DNA of 8,845 nt from Planctomycetota bacterium (GCA_024278775.1 JAJRSP010000012.1:1-8845); one strand, 5' to 3'; shown: positions 1 to 6,621, counted from the stretch's first letter. The notes: a model not told the origin generated them from the sequence alone. A program made the numbers and translations.

Positions 1-1193
1 AAACCGAGCATGGGCGATACGAGCACGACATACGCACCCCACATTGCCAGCAACGCTGGTGCCCGTTTCCGAAAGTGCCAAAGGAGAACGGTGGCACCGA
101 TGACAAGGACACCACCAAGCACATTTCCCGTGTCGAGCATGGCCGCATGGGGTTGTTGCTCGTAGAGCGGCACCAAGCCGCTCGGCCAGAGCGTTTTGAG
201 CGGGTAAAACGCCAGCCCGTAGAATGCCTGCCCGATGCGAAGCGTCAGGGGGTGCTCGGCAAAAGACCACATGGCTCCGGCCTGCGACTGCGCGTGAACT
301 GCCAGCCAGGCGGCCGCAGCGGCCGGAACAGCATACCAGACTTTCTCAGTGAACACGGCCCGCAGCCCGCCTGCGTTACGGTTCCGGCGAAATCGACCAA
401 GCGGAACCGCGTCCAGGATCAACAGCACGAGCGGGAGCGTCATGCCGGTCGCCTTCGACAACAGCGACAGCACGTAACACCCGATCGACGCGGTCAGCCA
501 TCGTCGGCGTTCGACGTGACGGTACGACGTGAATCCGTGGAGGTAGAACAGTACGCTGAGCGCGAGGAAAAACCCGCTGAGGAGGTCTCGCCGTTCGGTG
601 GCCCACGCCACAGATTCGACGCGCAGCGGATGAACTAAGAAGAACGCACTGGCCACGACCGCGCCGATCCAGTGGGATCGCGTCGCGCTGGCACGACCGC
701 TGGCTACTGGTGCCGTTTTCAATAAGGCCGGCTCTCTTGCCACCTCCCTGACCAGGGGGGGATTGAGGGGGGGGACACTATACGAAGACGGTGACTGCTC
801 ACGTGGATGCGGCTCTAGAAGTCGTCTCGAAAGGTAAAAGATTACCACACCGGTGGCCGCGTGAAGCCACAAATTGGTCAGATGGAATCCGAAGGCGTCA
901 TCCGCTCCCCAAATGTTTTCATCCAGTGCCAGGCTGAGCCAGCTGAGGGGTTGGTAGTGGCCGCCGTACGAAGTAGTGAACATCCATTGCAGGTGTCGAA
1001 GGTCAAAGCCTCGATAGGCGTCGTTCCAGACGATAGTGGGAAGATCATCCCAGACGAAGCTGCCGGAAAGAGACGGGTAAAACGCCACGCCCACGAGGGT
1101 GAGGCTGGCGGCGACCACACCGATGAAGAGCCACGCGTTGGCGGCGATGGTACCAGTAGGCTTGCCGGGGCTGGCTGGCTGGTTCTGGGTCAT
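1..1193 (-). CDS. TMTC-like multi-spanning membrane glycosyltransferase (3' end beyond the window)
   Basis: The minus strand is open from an ATG at 1193 to the window edge: 397 codons and no stop. An in-frame TGA lies nine codons upstream of this ATG, with no other ATG between. Residues 20-40 form a first membrane segment, followed by FVWDD, the loop motif expected after TM1 in GT-C type enzymes, and then GGHYQPLSWLSLALD, HLTNLWLHA, HPLRVESVAWATERRDLLSG, LSKATGMTLPLVLLILD and YPLKTLWPSGLVPLYE. These blocks match by memory the planctomycete relatives of the TMTC O-mannosyltransferases, which usually carry TPR repeats after the membrane part; that C-terminus would lie to the left of position 1. 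The expected role is transfer of a lipid-linked sugar on the outer face of the membrane; the substrate is unknown. Residues 127-172 form an unusual Pro/Arg-rich insert (see finding). The many plus-strand open frames across this region are shadows. Confidence 0.85.
   Translation of the reverse strand, partial: MTQNQPASPGKPTGTIAANAWLFIGVVAASLTLVGVAFYPSLSGSFVWDDLPTIVWNDAYRGFDLRHLQWMFTTSYGGHYQPLSWLSLALDENIWGADDAFGFHLTNLWLHAATGVVIFYLSRRLLEPHPREQSPSSYSVPPLNPPLVREVAREPALLKTAPVASGRASATRSHWIGAVVASAFFLVHPLRVESVAWATERRDLLSGFFLALSVLFYLHGFTSYRHVERRRWLTASIGCYVLSLLSKATGMTLPLVLLILDAVPLGRFRRNRNAGGLRAVFTEKVWYAVPAAAAAWLAVHAQSQAGAMWSFAEHPLTLRIGQAFYGLAFYPLKTLWPSGLVPLYEQQPHAAMLDTGNVLGGVLVIGATVLLWHFRKRAPALLAMWGAYVVLVSPMLG
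755..774. repeat. Two adjacent poly-G runs (7 and 8) inside the glycosyltransferase gene
   Basis: G7 at 755-761 and G8 at 767-774 are separated by ATTGA. They encode Pro-Pro pairs in the minus-strand gene, around residues 140-146. The neighbouring CCTCCCTG-AC-CAGGGGGG (743-760) can fold as a short stem with one T-G wobble pair. The translated stretch PPLNPPLVREVARE resembles the peptides read from small dispersed palindromic repeats that insert in frame in some bacterial genes. Its membership of a dispersed family is inference. Confidence 0.45.
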
Positions 1194-1265
1194 AAGCCTA
1201 ATGCCGGGTTGCCATCATAGCGATTGCCGTGAGACACAGGTTGTGGTGCGTACGCCCGACGCGCG

Positions 1266-1303
1266 AAAAATAGCACCGCCAGCTTGGCAAGCTGACGGTG
1301 CTA
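1266..1303 (-). terminator. Rho-independent terminator of the prepilin-like gene
   Basis: TAGCACCG (1271-1278) pairs perfectly with CGGTGCTA (1296-1303). After one C/A mismatch, CAGCTT pairs with AAGCTG around a GGC loop. On the minus strand the stem is followed directly by five T (AAAAA at 1266-1270). It lies 59 bp downstream of the stop at 1363 and before the glycosyltransferase start, so it separates the two minus-strand genes. Confidence 0.85.
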
Positions 1304-1362
1304 CAAATCATCTCAGTGTGTGTTTTATGGTGGGCATGCGATAGCCCGGTACCACAGATCAA

Positions 1363-2495
1363 CTACTGTCCCACACAATCCTCGTAAGATGGGCGACCGG
1401 ATCCAGGGAACCGCAATCCGGTATTGATCAGAGCGGCCGGAAGCGTGTCCTTCTGCCAGCCGTCGCCACGAACGATGATGCAGCTGTAACTCTGAGCCTC
1501 GGCTGAGCCGACCGGATAAATCTGCTCAGTGCGATAGTGCTGGAAGTAGCCATCCTTCTCGGTACCCTGAATGAGGATGCGTTGGAACTCCGCGTGCGCG
1601 TCGACGAAAGCGCGGTTATAGCTCCAATCCTTGCCGTGCCATCCCCCGACAGACTTGGTGGGTCCTGGATCGTTGCCCTGTAAGCCCAGACCTTCCTGGC
1701 ACTCCGGGATCTCATCCCGCGCAGACCACGCCCAGCGGCCGATGTTTTCTTCGTAATAGAGCGTACGAGCCGGAGTGGGGACGCGAGACACCGGACGCAA
1801 ATACGGCGAGTTGGTTTTCATGATGTTGGCTTCCGGTCCGCCGGTACTCATGATCATAAAGATGTTGGCGGCGTAGCTGTTGCCAAAGTGGTCGTAGGAA
1901 GAACGCTCGCTGTTCTGAATCCAATCCGGGCAGTGGGCACCACGGGGGGGCCGTTGTCTCCGGGGCATTTGAACAGGTCAAGCTCAAGCTCCATGTCTCG
2001 TTGTGCCTGTAGGCGGTCAAAACCATCAGATGAGGCCCACGCGTCGGTGAACCCACCCTTGTAGAGGATGGCATTCATGGGGCGGGTAGAGGGTCCGAAA
2101 CCGGCACGAGTACCATATTTACTGCCCAAAGGACCGGGATAGTCAACATAACCGGGACGACCAATGCCGGACTTGCCGCCCCACTCATACGCACCGACAA
2201 AAGAGGGTGAAGAACAAATCTCACCGGCGGCCAAGCCGGGGCACTGCTGATACTGCTTCGCATGAACCGGGATTCCCCAACCGCTGGGATCGTCAGCTTC
2301 GTACACGCGGCTACTCGTAGCGATGTTCTTGATGCCCGAAAGGCACGCGTTCTGTTTCGCTTGGCGACGCGCAGCATCGAGCGACGGAAGCAAGATCGAA
2401 ATCAAGAGGGCGATGATCGCGATCACCACCAGGAGCTCGATCAGCGTGAACGCACCGTAGTGCCGCCCGCCTCGTCTCACCATTTTGTTCAACAT
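1363..2495 (-). pseudogene. Prepilin-like protein with type IV pilin N-terminus, frameshifted at a C7 tract
   Basis: Two overlapping minus-strand frames together make one protein of about 377 residues. The first part starts at ATG 2495 behind AAAGGAG (plus 2506-2512, spacing 10) and carries a class III leader: RHYGAFTLIELLVVIAIIAL at residues 11-30, with hydrophobic helix continuing to about 37. It reads LFKCPGDNGPP up to residue 184. The second part (start of homology near 1950, stop at 1363) continues with CPDWIQNSERSSYDHFGNSY, TLYYEENIGRWAWSARDE, and GWHGKDWSYNRAFVDAHAEF. The latter corresponds to the planctomycete prepilin/DUF1559-like C-terminal 'DGH' region, with Ala where Gly is usual. 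Seven G at 1944-1950 (plus) stand where eight would keep the frame. This may be a true off state, ribosomal or transcriptional slippage, or a sequencing error. The normal role would be a secreted or periplasmic pseudopilin-like protein processed by a prepilin peptidase; its function is not known. Terminator at 1266-1303. Confidence 0.8.
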
Positions 2496-2760
2496 TACCT
2501 TGTGTCTCCTTTGACTGTCCGTAACACGCGCCGGTGTTGTGCAAATGCAAAACAGGCGATTCTCATACCGGCCACACGCTGCCGTCTACCTCTATAACAC
2601 AGCAAAACCCGTTTCGGCGGGTAAAATCTGAAAAAAACTTTCGTCCGGTGGAATGGTCTCCCCGCAACCCGCGATATGATAGGTGAAACGGTGTTTTCTG
2701 GCAAATGCGGTATCCTGTGGTGAGCGACAGGTAGTCGTGGGCGGTCCGAACGAGGCGACA
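2496..2760. promoter_or_regulatory. Divergent intergenic region between prepilin and kinase genes
   Basis: 265 bp between two divergent starts, so promoters for both must lie here or very near. On the plus strand TATGAT at 2675-2680 is a reasonable -10 for the kinase, but no good -35 is seen at the right distance. ACCCG-TTTCGG-CGGGT forms a small stem near 2608-2623, next to A-rich and T-rich stretches. No operator could be assigned. Confidence 0.35.
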
Positions 2761-4356
2761 ATGACTGTGCCAAGCTGTGAACTGACAGAAGAAGAGCTTT
2801 GGAGCGGTTTGGATCGTGATTCGCCGGATGTGGTCGAACATCTGGAGCATTGTGAGATTTGCCGGCTTCGAGCGGCCGACTTCCGCCGTGGCATCTCCGC
2901 CGTATCTGAGGCGGCCCGACCTCCGGAGCCACCGGTACCGGAGCGGATAGGCCCCTACCGGATTCACCGGAGGCTGGGGCAGGGGGGAATGGGCATTGTC
3001 TACGAAGGGGAGCAGCCCGCCACCAACCGTCGCGTGGCGATTAAGGTGGTTCGTGGGGAGGGTTATGTAGACCAGTTTCGCTTGAAGCTCTTCGAACGCG
3101 AGGCTCAGATTCTCGGGCGTCTCAAGCATCCTTCGATTGCGGCCGTTTATGAGGGGGGGCGCACGACGGACGGTCAGCCCTATTTTGTGATGGAACTTGT
3201 TCAGGGGGAGCCGTTGGTCAGCTATGTGCGGCACCACGCCATGCCGCTCACAGAGCGTCTGGGGTTATTTGTTCGAGTATGCGAGGCCATCCAGTACGCT
3301 CACCAACGCGGCGTCATCCATAGAGATCTGAAGCCATCGAATATCCTCATCGACGGAGACGGCTCGCCGAAAGTGCTGGATTTCGGGCTCGCTCGGATTA
3401 CCGATGCGGATGGGGTGTCCATGACGACGCTGAACGAAGTGGGGCGTCTGATGGGTACTTTGCCGTACATGAGCCCGGAAGAGGCGCGTGGGGCTGACGA
3501 CGAAATCGACGTACGTAGCGATGTCTATTCGCTGGGCGTGATTCTCTATGAGCTGTTGACCGATCACCTCCCGATGACGGTGTCGCGGGCTGCGCTCCAT
3601 GAGGCCGTTCGAGTGATTTGCGAGGATATTCCGGAGCGTCCGTCGCAGTATGATCGTTCACTCCGAGGAGATCTGGAAACGATCACGATGAAAGCTTTGG
3701 AAAAGGAGCGTGCCAGGCGTTATCAAGGCGCAGCGGCCCTCTCGGATGATATCACGCGCTATCTGACTGACCAACCGATACTTGCCAGACCGCCGAGTTT
3801 GATTTACCAGCTACGCAAATGGGCCACGCGGCATAGTGCGGTGGCGGTTTCCGTTGTTGCACTGGTGCTGTTTGTCGGGGTGTTGTCTACGGCATACAGC
3901 CGCCTCGACGAACAGCGACGCGCAGCCACGCGGCGGGTCACCACGATGCAAGAGCTGAGCGAGGCGGCGACGGAGATGCGGCTCGCGGATGTGCTGGCCG
4001 CGCAGACGGGTCTTCGCAATCTTCGGGAAGCGGAGCGGCGCTACCGTAGCTGCCTGGCCACTTTTCAGCGACAGGGGCTTGATGCTCGATCGGCACCGGC
4101 GGAGGTCGGTTTGGCAAGCGTGCTTCTGGCGCGCCCGAAGCGAACGGATGCCGATGAGGTGGAGGCGGAAGCGTTATTGTTGGATGCGGCCGAAATCTTC
4201 AGGACGATGTCGGATCCTCCGCGCGGCGGTTTGGAGAAAGCGCTTTCTCTTCTGAGTAGTTTGTACGAATCGTGGGAGGATGATGAAGCGGCGAAGGCGC
4301 TCGGCACAGAACTCCGGCACCTGCGGTCCGGGGCGTTGCCTGACCCCTCCCAATGA
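2761..4356 (+). CDS. Membrane Ser/Thr protein kinase with N-terminal zinc finger
   Basis: 531 residues from ATG 2761, chosen over an upstream ATG at 2683 because GAGG (2752-2755) sits five bases before it and the zinc motif starts just after. C6, H27, C31 and C34 give the C...HxxxCxxC pattern of anti-sigma (ZAS-like) zinc domains. The kinase domain (about 64-337) has the glycine loop GQGGMG (73-78), VAIK with Lys95, HRDLKPSN (187-194; catalytic Asp189), DFG (207-209) and SPE (238-240). All catalytic residues are present, so it should be an active Hanks-type kinase. A single membrane helix lies at about 359-378. The C-terminal 150 residues are helical and TPR-like, and should face the other side of the membrane as a possible sensor or binding part. 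G7 at 3153-3159 (codons for EGG near residue 131) is a possible slippage site inside the catalytic domain. The next gene is an ECF sigma factor, a known planctomycete pairing; regulation of that sigma factor by the kinase is inference. Confidence 0.93.
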   Translation: MTVPSCELTEEELWSGLDRDSPDVVEHLEHCEICRLRAADFRRGISAVSEAARPPEPPVPERIGPYRIHRRLGQGGMGIVYEGEQPATNRRVAIKVVRGEGYVDQFRLKLFEREAQILGRLKHPSIAAVYEGGRTTDGQPYFVMELVQGEPLVSYVRHHAMPLTERLGLFVRVCEAIQYAHQRGVIHRDLKPSNILIDGDGSPKVLDFGLARITDADGVSMTTLNEVGRLMGTLPYMSPEEARGADDEIDVRSDVYSLGVILYELLTDHLPMTVSRAALHEAVRVICEDIPERPSQYDRSLRGDLETITMKALEKERARRYQGAAALSDDITRYLTDQPILARPPSLIYQLRKWATRHSAVAVSVVALVLFVGVLSTAYSRLDEQRRAATRRVTTMQELSEAATEMRLADVLAAQTGLRNLREAERRYRSCLATFQRQGLDARSAPAEVGLASVLLARPKRTDADEVEAEALLLDAAEIFRTMSDPPRGGLEKALSLLSSLYESWEDDEAAKALGTELRHLRSGALPDPSQ

Positions 4357-4394
4357 TCGAAGGACGCAGAACCCAGGGGGCGGCACCAACGTAG

Positions 4395-4426
4395 GGCAGG
4401 CGGTTCCCCCGGCCCCACCGCCTGTC
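4395..4426 (+). terminator. Hairpin after the kinase gene, possible terminator or attenuator
   Basis: CAGGCGGT (4397-4404) pairs with ACCGCCTG (4417-4424), extended by GG/TC, around a 12-base loop. It lies 38 bp past the kinase stop. No T run follows, so it is not a standard intrinsic terminator. It could stabilise the message end or reduce read-through into the sigma factor gene. Confidence 0.4.
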
Positions 4427-4507
4427 ACGGTTGCCGATTCTGTCACACACCGATGACCGAGCGAGTTGGAAGAGTGGGGTATCGTGAGAAACGTCTCCCA
4501 GATAAGC

Positions 4508-4660
4508 TACTACCGCGTTTCATAAGTTCTACGACTACCGCGGGCTTCAGCCCGCACGGTTTCAGGACTTCGTGCGAGGCTCGGTGTTCCAGCGCCGCGC
4601 AATCAAAAGCATGCGGCTCGGGGAGAGATATTGTAGTCGCCATGGTTGCGAAACGTGGTA
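4508..4660. repeat. REP-like palindrome and repeated ACTACCGCG motif
   Basis: GCGGGCT-TC-AGCCCGC at 4540-4555 is a perfect 7-bp stem with a two-base centre. The motif ACTACCGCG precedes it and also occurs about 28 bp upstream (near 4509). GTGGTACTACCAC, another near-palindrome, follows near 4654. GAAACG and CGTTTC occur several times around these. This looks like remains of dispersed extragenic palindromic repeats. No REP-associated transposase gene is present in the window. The rest of the 373-bp gap between kinase and sigma factor holds no gene I can support. Confidence 0.4.
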
Positions 4661-4729
4661 CTACCACCGTATCACTCCGAGTGGGAACCGGTACGGTAAC
4701 AGGTATGGCTTTTCTGGGAGCTTTCGCAA

Positions 4730-5296
4730 ATGAGCCAGACAGATCCTCCGACATCTGATGAGCGTACGGCGGCGCTGATCGAGCATCTCCGCCAGGGGGA
4801 CGCCGCGGCCGGAGGGTTGCTCAACGAGCTTTTTCGAGAGCCGATACAGCGATTCTGCTGGGGCTACCTGGGACGAACGGAGGAGTCCGAGGACGCGTGG
4901 CAAGAGGTTTGCTATCGCGTACTCGTTGCCGATCGAATACCGGACTTCTTTCGTCCCTGGCTCTATAAGATCGCACGCAACGTGTGCCTGAATATGCTCC
5001 GTGCCCGCGCCAACCGGAAAGATGGTCAGGTGATTGTTGCCGAATCGGAAGTGTGCGAGGTGCTTACCGGACATTTAACCCGGATGGTAAAGTCTGAGAT
5101 GCGTTCTCAGCTTGCCACGTTGGTCGACGAACTGTCGCCGGGGCAACGAGAGGTGCTCCGGCTTCGTTATGTGGAAGGGCTTCCCCGTGCGGAGGTTGCG
5201 GAAGTGCTCGACCTGCCGGAGATCACCGTCAAGTCACGGTTGTTTGAGGGGCTGCGGCATCTTCGCGAGCATGCGTCGCTTCTTGATGCGGAGTAA
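4730..5296 (+). CDS. ECF-type RNA polymerase sigma factor
   Basis: 188 residues; start ATG 4730 behind GGGAG (4716-4720, spacing 9). Region 2 covers about 12-93: EDAWQEVCYRVL (54-65) is the core-binding helix, and RPWLYKIARNVCLNMLRARA (75-94) is the -10 recognition part. Region 4 covers about 124-180: LVDELSPGQREVLRLRYVEG, then the helix-turn-helix RAEVAEVLDLPEITVKSRLF (153-172), which should read the -35 element. The length and two-domain layout fit an ECF sigma factor without an extra C-terminal domain. There is no separate anti-sigma gene beside it. The upstream kinase carries an anti-sigma-like zinc finger, which suggests that the kinase itself binds or controls this factor. It probably has its own promoter in the 373-bp gap, but none could be identified. 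Target promoters are unknown. Confidence 0.92.
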   Translation: MSQTDPPTSDERTAALIEHLRQGDAAAGGLLNELFREPIQRFCWGYLGRTEESEDAWQEVCYRVLVADRIPDFFRPWLYKIARNVCLNMLRARANRKDGQVIVAESEVCEVLTGHLTRMVKSEMRSQLATLVDELSPGQREVLRLRYVEGLPRAEVAEVLDLPEITVKSRLFEGLRHLREHASLLDAE

Positions 5297-5354
5297 GTTT
5301 GACTGTGCCGAGAGGCTCTTACCTTTTTCACTCAGTACCCTGTTGTCCCGCAGT

Positions 5355-5399
5355 CGCGGCTGCTCAATCGGTAGCGCATCGCGGATTTTTCATTTTTTT
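5355..5399 (+). terminator. Probable terminator of the sigma factor gene
   Basis: CGCG-GCTGC (5355-5363) pairs with GTAGC (5371-5375) and, after a four-base bulge, CGCG (5380-5383), around loop TCAATCG. It is followed by ATTTTTCATTTTTTT. It lies about 60 bp downstream of the sigma factor stop. The bulge makes it less certain than the terminator at 1266-1303. Confidence 0.45.
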
Positions 5400-5744
5400 C
5401 CAAATATTTTTCATGTGTGCGGCTCACCAACTCCGGTCGCGTGGTTGCAGTGGGCGTGCCGCTGGTCGCCGTCCGTACCGTTGCTGCGAAATGACTTAGT
5501 TTTCCGGTTTATTGCCTGAAAATCGCGGTTTTTGTGTCGCCGGCATCCTCCATGATACGCACCTTTTCGGCGGGCCGTACGTGTCCGGAGAGCCCGAATT
5601 CCCTTTGAAACCCATCTTCTTTGAGGTCTGTAGGGGGGGGCGTTTCTCAAGAGCGCTTCGGGTCGGTCCGATGAACCCGGCGTCGGAGGTATCCGACCGA
5701 GATGACGAATTTTAGGACTGTCTATTTTCTTTGGAGAGACACAA
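5400..5744 (+). promoter_or_regulatory. Upstream region of the basic Cys-rich gene, with G8 tract and leader hairpin
   Basis: No gene is supported in this stretch. TTGAGG at 5621-5626 is followed by G8 at 5633-5640 and then CG, in the same order as the two poly-G promoters further right, but no convincing -10 hexamer follows. GGTCGG-TCCGA (5661-5671) pairs with TCGGA (5683-5687) and, after GGTAT, CCGACC (5693-5698), giving an 11-bp bulged stem that would lie in the leader of the next gene. The ribosome binding site GGAG is at 5733-5736, eight bases before the start codon. Confidence 0.4.
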
Positions 5745-6143
5745 ATGGCTACGAACAGTAACACCAGCGGTAAGGCGACGTACACGAAGGTCTGCAAGGA
5801 CTTCCAGAACAAGATTTGCTCGTTCAAGACGCTCTGCAACCAGGCGAAGGCGACCACGGGCAGCTTTACTCGTCCCAAGCCGGCAACCTTCAACACCTTC
5901 GCTAACTGGATCAACAAGGGCGCGATCGTCCAGACCGTCAGCCGCACACAGGTGGCCAAGTGGGCGAAGACCGCCAACTGCAACTTCAACACCAAGACAG
6001 CGAGCCCGACTTCCTGTAAGACCGTGCTCTGCAAGCGTTTCGGCAAGTCCAGCATCAAGGCCGTCTGCCGCACGAAGAACGGTAACTTTATGGTTGCCAC
6101 GGCCCCGACCTGCAAAGGCCGCGGCTTCACGTTCCCGAAGTAA
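5745..6143 (+). CDS. Very basic, cysteine-rich 132-residue protein of unknown function
   Basis: I do not recognise this family. The start at 5745 follows GGAG with ideal spacing. The protein has 18 Lys and 5 Arg against a single acidic residue (Asp19) and no Glu, so its isoelectric point must be very high. Eight Cys lie at 17, 25, 31, 79, 91, 96, 108 and 123, in two groups around a Cys-free middle. The middle part, NTFANWINKGAIVQTVSRTQ (50-69) followed by VAKWAK, could form helices and is a candidate nucleic-acid contact. There is no signal peptide or membrane segment, so it should be cytoplasmic. Codon use is strongly biased: 17 of 18 Lys codons are AAG, and AAC, TTC and ACC/ACG dominate. 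With the good ribosome binding site this points to a high expression level. A nucleoid or RNA-binding role, possibly with zinc held by the cysteines, is inference. A disulfide-rich secreted peptide is less likely without an export signal. The other open frames here are shadows of its GC-rich third positions. Confidence 0.85.
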   Translation: MATNSNTSGKATYTKVCKDFQNKICSFKTLCNQAKATTGSFTRPKPATFNTFANWINKGAIVQTVSRTQVAKWAKTANCNFNTKTASPTSCKTVLCKRFGKSSIKAVCRTKNGNFMVATAPTCKGRGFTFPK

Positions 6144-6201
6144 CATACGCCATCACCGTGTGGCGCGCGTCCTAGCCGCTTGCCATGCGTATCAGGTGTA
6201 C

Positions 6202-6240
6202 ACGGAGACGGTTCCCCCGAAAGGTGGGGACCGTCTCTGT
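6202..6240 (+). terminator. Strong GAAA-tetraloop hairpin, copy 1
   Basis: GAGACGGTTCCCCC (6205-6218) pairs through GAAA with GG-T-GGGGACCGTCTC (6223-6237): 14 bp with one T-G wobble and one bulged T, and three further flanking pairs. It lies 60 bp after the stop of the basic Cys-rich gene. No T run follows, so it may act as a 3'-end stabiliser or processing site rather than an intrinsic terminator. The identical sequence recurs at 7517-7551. Confidence 0.65.
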
Positions 6241-6324
6241 TCGTATCGGGTGGGCTGAACATGGCGGAGGGCTTAGAAGTATTCATCTCGTTACGGGCTC
6301 GCTCCACCTCGTTAGCGCCACCCC

Positions 6325-6372
6325 CCGGTGCGTAAACCGTCGAGGCGAAAGTCACCGGCCTCTTATTTTTCA
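6325..6372 (+). terminator. Possible terminator before the G14 promoter
   Basis: CCGGTG (6325-6330) pairs with CACCGG (6353-6358) around a 22-base loop, followed by CCTCTTATTTTT. It could shield the promoter at 6382 from transcription of the preceding gene. The long loop lowers confidence. The second cassette lacks this stem. Confidence 0.3.
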
Positions 6373-6381
6373 AGATTTTTG

Positions 6382-6412
6382 TTGACTAGCTCGGGGGGGG
6401 GGGGGGTATTAT
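6382..6412 (+). promoter_or_regulatory. Promoter with a G14 tract between -35 and -10
   Basis: TTGACT (6382-6387) matches the sigma-70 -35 consensus in five of six positions, and TATTAT (6407-6412) is a good -10. The spacer is 19 bases, of which 14 are an uninterrupted G run (6393-6406). Loss of one or two G would bring the spacer to 18 or 17, the favoured range. T-rich DNA lies just upstream. The expected transcript begins near 6419 and has a leader of about 200 bases. A homopolymer in the spacer is the known layout of phase-variable promoters; that it varies here is inference. Confidence 0.65.
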
Positions 6413-6540
6413 GACGATTAGTTCAGGCGCTGGCTGGACGCAACATACGGAGCAGGTATCCTCAGCCCCCGTATTCAGTTGGTCCGAGTCCGTGACTGAG
6501 CTACGCTGGGCTTGCGTTGAGGCCCATGTCTTGTTGAGGG

Positions 6541-6621
6541 CGATATGACGGGATGTCTTGCCGCGTGGGTGGCCACGCGATGCGGCGTACCATGACCCAC
6601 ATTTCGGAGGACGATAGGAAC
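6541..6621 (+). promoter_or_regulatory. Conserved leader with hairpin and Shine-Dalgarno, copy 1
   Basis: CGCGTGG (6562-6568) pairs with CCACGCG (6573-6579) around GTGG. GGAGG (6606-6610) lies 11 bases before the ATG at 6622, and AGGA (6616-6619) is a second, closer purine stretch. The hairpin and its 5' flank GGGATGTCTTGC are identical in the copy at 7682-7712, while bases between hairpin and ribosome binding site differ. I do not recognise it as a known riboswitch class. Confidence 0.55.

Noticed and set aside
75..1344. Plus-strand open frames of 187, 119 and 81 codons
   Set aside because: They lie opposite or beside the glycosyltransferase gene, whose minus-strand frame is open throughout with recognisable motifs. 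Their own translations look like low-complexity shadows.
2683..2760. Upstream start for the kinase giving 26 extra residues
   Set aside because: No ribosome binding site precedes 2683, and a -10-like TATGAT lies just before it. The ATG at 2761 has GAGG at good spacing.
5355..5385. tRNA-like D-arm (GCTCAATCGGTAGCGCATCG)
   Set aside because: The D stem does not pair properly, no anticodon stem follows and no T-loop motif GTTCNANNC is present downstream. The segment is better explained as a bulged terminator.
5411..6373. 320-codon minus-strand open frame
   Set aside because: It lies opposite the well-supported basic Cys-rich gene and crosses hairpins and regulatory DNA. It is a by-product of GC-rich third positions.
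6411..6548. 45-codon open frame starting MTISSGAGW
   Set aside because: Its ATG overlaps the -10 hexamer, so the promoter there could not transcribe it. It has no ribosome binding site, and the segment is missing from the second cassette.
6553..6621. Upstream start for the first exported protein
   Set aside because: It would bury the signal peptide behind 23 extra residues and include the leader hairpin and Shine-Dalgarno sequence as coding DNA. The paralogue begins at the position matching 6622.
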